A stretch of DNA of 64,000 nucleotides from CAZYFH01 sp965197395 (GTDB taxonomy: Bacteria; Acidobacteriota; Vicinamibacteria; Vicinamibacterales; UBA8438), in the NCBI GenBank assembly GCA_965197395.1, contig CBDANB010000007.1, positions 558,001-622,000 of the forward strand. The letters are read 5' to 3'. The translations under genes and the position numbers were made by a program. The notes under the pieces are model-generated. The model did no database searches. It worked only from the letters and a program-made list of their open reading frames with translations, and was not told the origin of the DNA. Positions within the stretch are counted from its first letter, which is position 1, and each line of letters begins with the position of its first letter. Of this stretch, positions 45,371 through 53,748 are shown one piece after another.

Positions 45371-46978
45371 TGTGTGCACGGACATTCTGCACTGTGCGGC
45401 GCGAGTTGTCGCCACGTCGGTCCAGCTGACGCCGGGAGACGCCCTCCTCTGTTCGAGAGTTGAGCGGGGCGAACGGAGGGCCGATGGTCGTCGCCATGAC
45501 GCGCACGGCCCGTCCGCAGCAACGCTATGACCACCGGCTCCGGGACCTCGTCCACCGCAGCGGAGACGTGACCCTCGCGACGGATCTCGGCGTCCCTCGC
45601 TCAACTGCCCGTGGGTGGCTCCGCCGGGCACCTGAGGTCGTCGTCAGCCTCGACGTGACTCACCTGAACGAGCAAGAACTCCACCAGGAGATCCTGCGCC
45701 TTCGGCGCCGCGTCCAGAAGCTCGCGGCGCTGTTGCGGCTCGTGCTGGCGGTGCTGAGGGCCTCCGGTTTCACCTTGTCATACGAGCGGCTGCCGGATGG
45801 TCGCGACAAGATGCGAATCCTGCGTGCGGTCGATCGGGCCCGTGGGTGCATCCCGTTGCGGGCGCTGCTGCGGATCCTCCGGCTGTCGCCGAGTCGGTTC
45901 CATGCCTGGCGGCGGCAGGACGCGTGTGCGCTGGACGATCAGTCGTCCTGTCCGCGCACGTCGCCGCATCGGGTGACGCCATCGGAAGTCCTCGTGATCG
46001 AGCAGCTGGTCACCGCGCCGGCGTTCCGGCACGTCCCGACCGGCACGCTGGCCGTCCTCGCCCAGCGGCTCGGGAAGGTCTGGGCCTCCCCATCGACGTG
46101 GTACCGCCTCGTGCGGACGTACGGCTGGCGTCGGCCCCGGCTCCGGGTGCATCCGGCGAAGCCGAAGGTGGGCCTGCGCACGACCCGCGCCGACGAGATG
46201 TGGCACATCGACACCACCGTCATCCGCTTGCTCGACGGGACCCGCGCGTATCTCCACGCCGTGATCGACAACTTCTCGCGACGGATCTTGGCGTGGCGAG
46301 TCGCCGAGACCTTCGCGCCCGTGAACAGTGTGGCCGTGTTGCTCGACGCCAGTCGGGCCGCGACGCCCTCAGACGCCGTTCCGGTTGTGCTAGCCGACGC
46401 CGGTGTCAAGAACGTCAACGCCCAGGTCGACGAACTCATCACGACGGGAATCCTGCGCCGGGTCTTGGCGTTGACGGAGCGACAGTTCTCGAACTCCATG
46501 ATCGAGGCCTGGTGGCGCTCCCTCAAACACCAGTGGCTCTTCCTCCACTCGCTCGACAACGTCACCACCGTCCGTCGCCTCGTGGCGTTCTACGTCGACG
46601 AACACAACCGTGTGCTGCCGCATTCGGCGTTTCGGGGCCAGACGCCGGACGAGATGTACGTCGGCACGGGGGACACGGGGTCAGCGGACCTGTCGTCACG
46701 CGCGGCCGCCGCACGCCGGGCACGCGTTGAGGCGAACCGTTCGGCATCCTGCGAGACGGGCCCGTCAATCGAGACGGCCGCATGACCACTGTGGGCCGAC
46801 CGACCGACCACGGGCCCGCCGGTCCGTGCGTGTGGAGGTGGTTGCCGGACGGACCGGACCGCAGTGATGCACGGGTAGACGGGCAGTGTCCGGCGGCGGC
46901 GGCGCTCCTTCCCTGAGCCGCCCCCTGCCGTGAATGGCGAGAACTCGCGCGCCAAAGTCCAGAAGCTCCGTGGAAATA
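45371..46978. mobile_element. IS3/IS481-like insertion sequence with long inverted ends
   Basis: Left end TGTGTGCACGGACATTCTGC and right end, inverted, TATTTCCACGGAGCTTCTGG continue in register to CGCGAGTTnTCGCCA, about 43 bp with few mismatches. One transposase gene inside. A solo left end is present at 13569. Confidence 0.85.
45484..46785 (+). CDS. DDE integrase-core transposase (IS3/IS481-like)
   Basis: About 433 residues from ATG 45484, which has GGAGGG before it. N-terminal helix-turn-helix (VTLATDLGVPRSTARGWLRR), coiled coil (LHQEILRLRRRVQKLAALL), second DNA-binding part, then the rve core: MWHIDTTVIRLLDGTRAYLH (Asp), VVLADAGVKNVN (Asp) and FSNSMIEAWWRSLKHQW (Glu). It is a single long gene rather than the two of classical IS3. 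All motifs are intact. Confidence 0.9.
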   Translation: MVVAMTRTARPQQRYDHRLRDLVHRSGDVTLATDLGVPRSTARGWLRRAPEVVVSLDVTHLNEQELHQEILRLRRRVQKLAALLRLVLAVLRASGFTLSYERLPDGRDKMRILRAVDRARGCIPLRALLRILRLSPSRFHAWRRQDACALDDQSSCPRTSPHRVTPSEVLVIEQLVTAPAFRHVPTGTLAVLAQRLGKVWASPSTWYRLVRTYGWRRPRLRVHPAKPKVGLRTTRADEMWHIDTTVIRLLDGTRAYLHAVIDNFSRRILAWRVAETFAPVNSVAVLLDASRAATPSDAVPVVLADAGVKNVNAQVDELITTGILRRVLALTERQFSNSMIEAWWRSLKHQWLFLHSLDNVTTVRRLVAFYVDEHNRVLPHSAFRGQTPDEMYVGTGDTGSADLSSRAAAARRARVEANRSASCETGPSIETAA

Positions 46979-47057
46979 GCTCGGCTGTCTTTCAAGCCAC
47001 TTTCGCGAGCTGAAGCGGCCGAAGGCTCCGTCACGAGGCCCATCAGCACACGCGACA

Positions 47058-49706
47058 TCAATCCACCGGGACCAAGCGCTTCAGCTCTTCGTGCCAGTTT
47101 TCGACGATGATCATGCCGGTGAACGCATCGTCCCCGGCGGCCGGCAGTGGGTCCCTGGTTCTGACGAGGAACCGCCCATCGGCCGCGATGTCGAAGCCGT
47201 GAGCCTGACCGACGCACAAGCTGTGCTGAGCATCGCTGAAGGCGAGCGTCGGCGTGCCGGGATTGAACGTCGGGTCGGTCTCCACCTCGGCCACCATCAT
47301 GCGGTTCGTACCGATGACGTAGTACAGACGCCGCCCGTCCGGCGCCCACGCCGGACACGACCCGGAGTCGATTGACACCTGCCACCGTCCGTCGTCGACC
47401 CGCGGGAAGGGTCGGACGTAGATCTCCGGCTGTCCGGATTCATCGGACGCGTAGGCCAGCCACCGGCCGTCGGGAGAGAGCGCCGGATACCGCTCGGTGA
47501 ATTCGGTCGCGGTCAGCATCTCCACCGCCGGCTCTCCGTCGATGGCGAGCAGACCGATATCCCCTGGCGCTCGGACTACCAGCAAGCGGCCGTCGGGAGC
47601 CCATCCCCATGGGCGGTCGGGCCCGCTCAACCGTTCGACCGCGCCCACACCATCCGCGTTCTTCCAGAACATCCCGCGGCCCTCTCGCGCCGACCAGAAC
47701 ACCACGCGTGAGCCGTCCGGGGTCCAGAGGGGCCATTCGTCGCTGACACCGTCGGTTGTGAGGCGGGTGAGGGGCCCCCGGTCGAACCGCCAAATCCAGA
47801 TGTCGCGCTGTCTGCCGTCACCGACGTCGGCGGCGACCCGCGTGCCGTCAGGTGACAATCGGATGCTGGCGTAATCACGGATCGGCGCGTCCGTCGCGGT
47901 TGTCTCACCAGACTGGCTGATCCACGCGAGCGAATAGCCGCCTGCCCGCTCGGTGCCCGGCACATAGACGAGGGTGCCATCGGTCGATACGCTGAAGCTT
48001 GCACCCCCGCTGGTGTCACCGGCCTGCCTGACGCCCTCGACGAGCGGCACCGGTCCGCCGGTGAGCTGACGCGCGGCGACATTGAACGGCACTGCGAAGA
48101 TCACGTTATCGAGGGCGTAGACGAGATGACCGGTCGACAAGTAACGTGCGTCCCGTCCGCCGAGGATCACCACTCGTTCCCCGCTCGTCAGCGACTGGAC
48201 GACGATCTGGGCACCACCCCACGATCCTGCTCCCCCGGAGCGGACCGTAAAGAGCACCCACTCGCCGCCCGGGAGCAGCTGTGGCCCGTGCGCCGCCTCC
48301 GGTTCCTCGATCGGGATCACCACCTCCGGGGTGCCGTTCGAGTCCGCCACACGCATGATGCTGCCGGCACCGTAAAGGATCATGCCATCGGTGCCCCAAC
48401 TGGCCCCGTCGGGGGCCTCGATCTCGACGCCGGTGACGCGGACCGGCGCGCCGCCGGTGACGGACACTCGCTGCAGGCTGCCGTCGGCGTAGAAGCCGAT
48501 CGACTGACTGTCAGGGGAGAAGAAAGGGCCGACCGCCCCCTCCGTTCCCTCGACCTCCGTGGCGTGCAGCTGACCGACCGGCCGGAGCCACAGACGCCCG
48601 TTCGCCGTGTACACAACCCGGGTGGCATCGGGAGAAATGGCGACCACCGTCCGTGCCACGGCGCTGAAACGCTGGTCGGCGGCAAGCGGAATCGGGAAGC
48701 GGGCGACGCGACCGGGCCCCGGACGAGTCAGTCCCCAGGCGGCGAGCCCCGCCACCGCGCCGATTGCCACGGCCATCCCGATCGCTGGGACGGGCCGCTG
48801 CCACGGCCGAAGGCCGGGCGCGGCTTTTGGTGCCGACCCCCCGCTCTCGTGCGTCTCGAACCTCCCTTCGAGCGCCAAGCGGACGTCGCCGATGTCGCGA
48901 ATACGATCTCTCGGGCTCTTCTGGAGGCATCCGCGCAAGAAGCCGCTAATAAGGGGTGGCACGCCGGCCGGCAGCGCCGACCAGTCGGGTTCGCGGTCGA
49001 TGACCCGCGCGATGGTCTCCGACGCACCGTCGCCGACGAAGGCGCGCCGCCCTGTCAACATCTCGTAGAGGACAGCGCCGAACGCCCACACATCCGTCCG
49101 CTGATCCACGGGCTTACCCTTGGCCTGCTCGGGCGACATGTAGGCCGCGGTCCCCAGGATCACACCGGTGGCGGTCGCGGCTGCCGTCACGGTGGGCGAC
49201 TCGTTCGGATCGCCACCAGCGTCTTGCTGGAGCGCCTTCGCCAACCCGAAGTCCAACACCTTGACGGTCCCGTCCTCGCGCACCTTGATGTTGGCGGGCT
49301 TGAGATCCCGATGGATCACCCCCGCCTCGTGCGCCGCCTCCAGTGCCTCGGCGATCTGCTTGGCGATCGGCAGCGCCTCATCCAGCGGGATCGGCCCCTT
49401 CGCGATCCGGTCGGCGAGGGTCGGGCCTTCGACCAACTCCAGGACGAGCGCCTGGGTGTCGTCGCTCTTCTCGGTGCCGTAGATGGCGGCGATTCCAGGG
49501 TGGTTGAGGCTGGCGAGGACCTGCGCTTCCCGCTGGAACCGCGCGAGCCGGTCCGGGTCAGCGGCGAAGGCGTCGGGCAGGATCTTCAGGGCGACGTCTC
49601 GGCCCAGTTGGGTGTCATGGGCGCGCCACACTTCGCCCATCCCGCCTTCGCCGATGAGGGCGGTGACGTCGTAGTGCCCCAGCCGGGAGCCGACCTGGAG
49701 GGCCAT
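47058..49706 (-). CDS. Membrane serine/threonine protein kinase with TolB/WD40-like propeller
   Basis: 882 residues, intact. Start MALQVGSRLGHYDVTALIGE; glycine loop GEGGMGEVWRAHDT; Lys in VALKILP; HRDLKPANIKV; DFGLAKALQ; MSPEQAKGK. A transmembrane helix lies near residue 310 (IGMAVAIGAVAGLAAWGL). The rest is a propeller with blades such as ISPDATRVVYTANG, LSPDGTRVAADVGDG, WTPDGSRVVFWSARE and WAPDGRRLYYV, ending ENWHEELKRLVPVD. Closely related to the broken copies at 14177 and 21028. A TAGAAT about 40 bases upstream may be its -10; no Shine-Dalgarno is seen. Confidence 0.94.
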   Translation of the reverse strand: MALQVGSRLGHYDVTALIGEGGMGEVWRAHDTQLGRDVALKILPDAFAADPDRLARFQREAQVLASLNHPGIAAIYGTEKSDDTQALVLELVEGPTLADRIAKGPIPLDEALPIAKQIAEALEAAHEAGVIHRDLKPANIKVREDGTVKVLDFGLAKALQQDAGGDPNESPTVTAAATATGVILGTAAYMSPEQAKGKPVDQRTDVWAFGAVLYEMLTGRRAFVGDGASETIARVIDREPDWSALPAGVPPLISGFLRGCLQKSPRDRIRDIGDVRLALEGRFETHESGGSAPKAAPGLRPWQRPVPAIGMAVAIGAVAGLAAWGLTRPGPGRVARFPIPLAADQRFSAVARTVVAISPDATRVVYTANGRLWLRPVGQLHATEVEGTEGAVGPFFSPDSQSIGFYADGSLQRVSVTGGAPVRVTGVEIEAPDGASWGTDGMILYGAGSIMRVADSNGTPEVVIPIEEPEAAHGPQLLPGGEWVLFTVRSGGAGSWGGAQIVVQSLTSGERVVILGGRDARYLSTGHLVYALDNVIFAVPFNVAARQLTGGPVPLVEGVRQAGDTSGGASFSVSTDGTLVYVPGTERAGGYSLAWISQSGETTATDAPIRDYASIRLSPDGTRVAADVGDGRQRDIWIWRFDRGPLTRLTTDGVSDEWPLWTPDGSRVVFWSAREGRGMFWKNADGVGAVERLSGPDRPWGWAPDGRLLVVRAPGDIGLLAIDGEPAVEMLTATEFTERYPALSPDGRWLAYASDESGQPEIYVRPFPRVDDGRWQVSIDSGSCPAWAPDGRRLYYVIGTNRMMVAEVETDPTFNPGTPTLAFSDAQHSLCVGQAHGFDIAADGRFLVRTRDPLPAAGDDAFTGMIIVENWHEELKRLVPVD

Positions 49707-49843
49707 CTGTTGTCTATCGGGTGGTCAGGCGCCGCGTCTCATTCTACGCCGCGACGACCGTCTGAGCGCCGTTCGTGTCGCCCTGGTGGCCCCCTACCCC
49801 CCGGAGCGCCGTGAAGGCCACGGAGCACCCGAACGACGGGTTT

Positions 49844-49897
49844 CTAGCGGGAGGTCACGTCGTCATGGGTGAGGCTGTCACCGACGGTCAGGGCCAT
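49844..49897 (-). pseudogene. Start-only remnant of a propeller kinase gene
   Basis: ATG 49897 begins MALTVGDSLTHDDVTSR and stops after 17 codons; the intact relatives read MALTVGSRLGHYDVTAL. The DNA around the ATG also matches (ggacaac...atggccctgaccgtcgg). The kinase body is missing. The remainder of 49707-50144 holds no gene I can support. Confidence 0.7.
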
Positions 49898-50144
49898 AGG
49901 TTGTCCGAAGGAACAGGAGCATTCTACCGATCGCCTGGACGACAAGAATCGTTCAGGGCTCCAACACGCGGGCGAGCCACCGGACCGCGTGGAGGGATGT
50001 CCTTTGCATCACACCTGCTCCGCCAACCGGACTCGGTTGCATCGGCAGCGCTCGGGGCGTCTCGTAGCATGCCGCCCCACAGAGCGCCAACACAATCACG
50101 GCTACGATGCTTGGTACTCGCACGATGCCTCCTCATCGTCGTTC

Positions 50145-51156
50145 CTACTCATCGCCTTTGATCAACCCGCTGCCGAGACCACCGAACAGCCGGAAGTTCC
50201 AATCCAGTCCCATGCTAAAGACGTGCGCAGCGTCGACCAGCTCACCCCATACCAAGTCGTTGTATGACACGGAGACCGAGACCGAACTGGTGACAGGGAG
50301 CGAGACGGATCCGCCCATCCGCCAGTCACGAGTCTTGAGCTCCTGTCCGTGAAACCCGATCGTGTGAAAGTTGCCACCCAGCTGAACCGGGTCGACCCCC
50401 CCGTGAACGTGTCGCCATGTCGTGAAGAATTGAAACGTCAGCGGCCCCACAAAATACCCAACTTCGGCGGCGATTTCCGACCGATCGATCGCGACGTCGC
50501 CGGCACCCGCGACCTGCACGTTCTCCACGAAGCCGTAGCTGTAGCGGCCTTCGAGATAGGCCAACTGGTCCCCGAACAACAGAAGCTTGCCCACACTGGC
50601 CCCGACCTGCAGCTCGTTCAGGCCGAGTCCGAGCGCCGTGTGGCCAATGATCGGGTAGTCACCGAGTGGAAACTGGACGGTGGCGAACGGTGTGACGAAT
50701 GTCGTGCCCGCGGCGAAGGCCAGGAATCGGGCACCGATGCGGGCATCCTGAAAGTCAGGGTGCCACTGACTGTTCGTCGGTGGTGGCAGTGGGTACCGGG
50801 CCGACATAGCGCGGTGCCCCGCCGGCAAACCCTCCCGAGAGCGCGAACCGATCGGTAATCCCGACCTCTGCATCAACGAACACCATCTGTGTCGTCGTTC
50901 TGCCCTGCGGGAACAGGTCGTCTGTGACCTTCGTTTGGAAATCGAGGCCAAGGGACGTTTCGAGCGGGGTGAGCGTTGGACCGGTCACAGCCCCCGTCAG
51001 GAGATGCTCGTTGGAGTCGAACCACTGGTAGTTCATCGAAACGCTGACCTCTCCACGCTCTGGGAGGAACGCCGACTGGCCGAGCACTGACGTCGGGACG
51101 AGGCAGAGAAGACCCATCGATACCAAGCTCGTCAGGAATGCAGATCGGCCGTGCAT
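50145..51156 (-). pseudogene. Outer-membrane beta-barrel protein with a frameshift
   Basis: From ATG 51156 a signal peptide (LTSLVSMGLLCLVPTSVLGQ) is followed by alternating strands (GEVSVSMNYQWFDSN; TTQMVFVDAEVGITDRFALS). The frame ends at 50755, but one base lost near 50768 reconnects it to WHPDFQDARIGARFLAF and a long barrel part (LAYLEGRYSYGFVEN; MGGSVSLPVTSSVSVSVSYN) ending in Phe-rich WNFRLFGG. Repaired length about 330. Last gene of the operon with the receiver-like and thioredoxin proteins. Confidence 0.82.
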
Positions 51157-51172
51157 ACGGCAGCTCCTTCCA

Positions 51173-52420
51173 CTAGCGTTCCCCTGGATTCGTCGCCATG
51201 ATCTCGTCCGTCAACGTGCGAAAGGTCGCGGTCGCCTTCTCGTGCAACGCGCCAGTGGCCGGGCCTCGAAAACCGCTATAGATCGCTTGGATCGTGCGAT
51301 CACGGTTCAAGAAGAGCGTCACGGGAACGCCCCCGATGGGCGACAGCACCGCCGCACCCGCGCCAAACAGCTCCTCGGGCGCCGCATCGGCAAAGATGAT
51401 CTCCCACTCGACACCATACTTCTCCCGATAGGCTTCGATCCGCTCTTGCCGGTACAACTCGCTCTCGGAAAGCTCGTACGCGACGGCAACGACTTCAAGT
51501 CCATCGCCGTGGTAGTCCTCATACAGATCGGCGAGCAGCGGCGCGAGATCGTTGCAGTTTGGACACCATGTGCCAAAGATTTCCAAGATGACAGGCTTGC
51601 CGGCGTATGGCGGCGCAAGGAGCGGTTCGAAATCGAGACGGCTCTCACTCGAGATCACCTGCACCTGCTCGAGCGGATCGACGACGCCGGTCTCCGCGGA
51701 GCGCTCCGCGACGAAGGTATCTCTGGTTTCGTCACAACAGACGAATGTGCCCGTCATTGTCCCGTCTGACTCTATGTCTGCTCTCATGAAGTACGCGTAC
51801 TGGCCGTTGAAGCTGGAAAGCGAGAGCTGGGTCCCGTGGACATTCCCGGCGAGAAACCGGAGGTCGCCGTACTCGGAAGGCACGATAGCAGTTCCACGGA
51901 CCACGCCATCGGGCGTCTGGTCGAACACCCCGATGGCGGAGCCGTGGGAGTCAAAGACCATTTGCCACTCCCCTGACAGATCGACGCGGGGAGGTGAAGC
52001 AGCGCCGTCGGCTGTCTCGGGCAAGAAACGGCTGCGGGGGTCGACGCCCCCAACAGGCTCTGCGTGGAAACGCATGGTTGACGGTCTCCCGTCGTCACCC
52101 AGCCGGTGCCAGTTGCCCTCGAGGTTTCCTTCCTCGTCGACCCCTGCTGCGATGCTGGTGCCGTAGACTGGAAAGTCGAGTGTGAGCCGCCCGTCCAATC
52201 GCTTGCACTCGACCGGGATTTGCTCCCGACCGTTTGCGATGATCGCCCTGTCCTCCTGGCAAGCAGGGGGAAGCTCGAGGAAGAAGGGAATGTCGTTACC
52301 CACAGCAGTGGTCACACGAGCGTGATACCACTGACGGGACTCGTGATCCGTGGTCGACGGCGCGGCATCGCAGCCGAGCGCGGCCAGCGCCATCGCGCAC
52401 AGCCCGTAGGCTCCCCTCAG
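51173..52420 (-). CDS. TlpA-type thioredoxin-fold lipoprotein
   Basis: About 415 residues if read from a CTG at 52420, which overlaps the stop of the upstream gene and gives a lipobox leader (RGAYGLCAMALAALGC); the first ATG (52393) would make a very short signal. The C-terminal 150 residues are a thioredoxin fold with FGTWCPNCNDLAPLLADL (CxxC) and the cis-Pro in GGVPVTLFLN. The N-terminal 250 residues are a beta-rich region (TLDFPVYGTSIAAGVDEEGN; GVFDQTPDGVVRGTA) typical of TlpA-like lipoproteins with an extra domain. Likely a periplasmic disulfide reductase. Confidence 0.82.
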   Translation of the reverse strand: MRGAYGLCAMALAALGCDAAPSTTDHESRQWYHARVTTAVGNDIPFFLELPPACQEDRAIIANGREQIPVECKRLDGRLTLDFPVYGTSIAAGVDEEGNLEGNWHRLGDDGRPSTMRFHAEPVGGVDPRSRFLPETADGAASPPRVDLSGEWQMVFDSHGSAIGVFDQTPDGVVRGTAIVPSEYGDLRFLAGNVHGTQLSLSSFNGQYAYFMRADIESDGTMTGTFVCCDETRDTFVAERSAETGVVDPLEQVQVISSESRLDFEPLLAPPYAGKPVILEIFGTWCPNCNDLAPLLADLYEDYHGDGLEVVAVAYELSESELYRQERIEAYREKYGVEWEIIFADAAPEELFGAGAAVLSPIGGVPVTLFLNRDRTIQAIYSGFRGPATGALHEKATATFRTLTDEIMATNPGER

Positions 52421-52914
52421 TCGCGGACGGCGTCGTGAACCGCTGAGAGGACCTCGCTTCGCCTTGCGGGAACCTTCAACACCCGCCCAAACTCTTGCCG
52501 GGCGCGAGAGGCTTGCGGTCTGGTGGCGTATTTCGCTATCGGCAAGAGCGTGGATTCTGGTGACCAGGACTCGACGTCGCCCCGCAGCAGCCGTGCGGCA
52601 TCGAGGGCCATCATCACGAGGCTGAAGTCGTTTGTTCGAGCGGCGTTCTGCAGATCGCCCTCGGTCGTCACGACCGCGACGGTGTGCCCGACGTCTTCGA
52701 GAACCGTGCGCAAGGCTGCCGCAAACTCCACGACCTCCTCCTCGCTGTTGTGCTGATAGACCAGAATGTTTGCCGGGTTGGCCGCAAACAGCGCCCGCTG
52801 GTAACGCGCGATACGCGTCGCAACGAGAAACTTGGCGCCGCATGCTTCGAGCACCGGGGCGCCTAGGTGGACCAAGACTGTCAAGATGGCGATCGTGACA
52901 CTCAGCCTTCTCAT
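52417..52914 (-). CDS. Secreted protein with a receiver-like fold
   Basis: 165 residues: signal peptide MRRLSVTIAILTVLVHLGAP, then a segment with CheY-like order of strands and helices (NILVYQHNSEEEVVEFAAAL; HTVAVVTTEGDLQNAART; FSLVMMALDAARLL; STLLPIAKYATRP; RSEVLSAVHDAV). The phospho-acceptor Asp of true receivers is not at a clear position, and the protein is exported, so phosphorylation is unlikely. It precedes and overlaps the thioredoxin gene. A structure-based assignment only. Confidence 0.65.
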   Translation of the reverse strand: MRRLSVTIAILTVLVHLGAPVLEACGAKFLVATRIARYQRALFAANPANILVYQHNSEEEVVEFAAALRTVLEDVGHTVAVVTTEGDLQNAARTNDFSLVMMALDAARLLRGDVESWSPESTLLPIAKYATRPQASRARQEFGRVLKVPARRSEVLSAVHDAVRD

Positions 52915-53058
52915 GCAGTGCCTTCCCTTCTCGTCGGTTGGGTGCGACGCGCTCTGTCAGATCCATCCTACTCAAGTTCCTTCCCCGAATCGAGACCAAT
53001 TCTCGAGACGGAACACCTCTAATACTAAACGCGGAAAACGACCTGTGAACGGATCACG

Positions 53059-53079
53059 ACGCCCGAATCGGGGCGTTTT
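53059..53079 (+). terminator. Possible Rho-independent terminator
   Basis: ACGCCC-GAATCG-GGGCGT followed by TTT. It lies between the divergent operons, 46 bases before the ECF sigma gene, so attenuation of its leader is also possible. Confidence 0.4.
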
Positions 53080-53124
53080 ACTTGTCATCTGATTGGTGCC
53101 AAACTCCGTTTCACGATCCGGCCC

Positions 53125-53748
53125 ATGACGAAGATAAAGACGAACGAGCTCTCGCCCGAGTCCGGATCCGACGTGACGCTGCTGCTCAAGGCGTGGGGCG
53201 ACGGCGACCGCGATGCCTTGGACGAGCTGATGCCGATCGTGTATTCGGAGCTTCACCGCCTGGCGCAAATGAAGCTGCAGGGCGAGCGTGCCGACCACAC
53301 GCTGCAGACGGGAGCGCTGGTCAACGAAGCGTACATTCGCCTGGTGGACCAGACCCGGGTTCAGTGGCAGAACCGCGCGCACTTCTTCGGCACGGCCGCT
53401 GGCCTGATGCGTCGGATCCTCATCGACCATGCGCGAGAGCGTCGTTCCGCCAAGCGCGGCGGTGGAGCAACCCGAGTCGAGCTCGATGAGGCGCTCGGCG
53501 TGGCCGAGGCGACCGACGTCGACGTGCTGGCCCTCGATGCGGCCCTTGATCGGCTGGAGAAGATGGACCCACGTCAGTGCCGTCTCGTGGTGCTGCGTTT
53601 CTTCGGTGGTCTCACGGTCAACGAGGTCGCCAGCATCATGGGGATGTCCTCCGGGACCGTGAAACGAGAGTGGGACGCGGCCAAGCTGTGGCTCCGTCGA
53701 GAACTCGACGGGGAGCGTCCCCGGACGGCCGATAGTGATGACGCCTGA
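53125..53748 (+). CDS. ECF sigma factor (sigma-70 ECF, TIGR02999 type)
   Basis: 207 residues. Region 2 shows LLLKAWGDGDRDALDELMPIVYSELHRLA and LVNEAYIRLVDQ with the typical HFFGTAAGLMRRILIDHARERRS; region 4 ends VNEVASIMGMSSGTVKREWDAA, the DNA-binding helix. The pattern is that of the PF07638 group, which usually stands next to a serine/threonine kinase in acidobacteria and planctomycetes. The kinase gene overlaps its 3' end by 14 bases. The kinase probably controls this sigma factor or responds with it. Confidence 0.94.
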   Translation: MTKIKTNELSPESGSDVTLLLKAWGDGDRDALDELMPIVYSELHRLAQMKLQGERADHTLQTGALVNEAYIRLVDQTRVQWQNRAHFFGTAAGLMRRILIDHARERRSAKRGGGATRVELDEALGVAEATDVDVLALDAALDRLEKMDPRQCRLVVLRFFGGLTVNEVASIMGMSSGTVKREWDAAKLWLRRELDGERPRTADSDDA

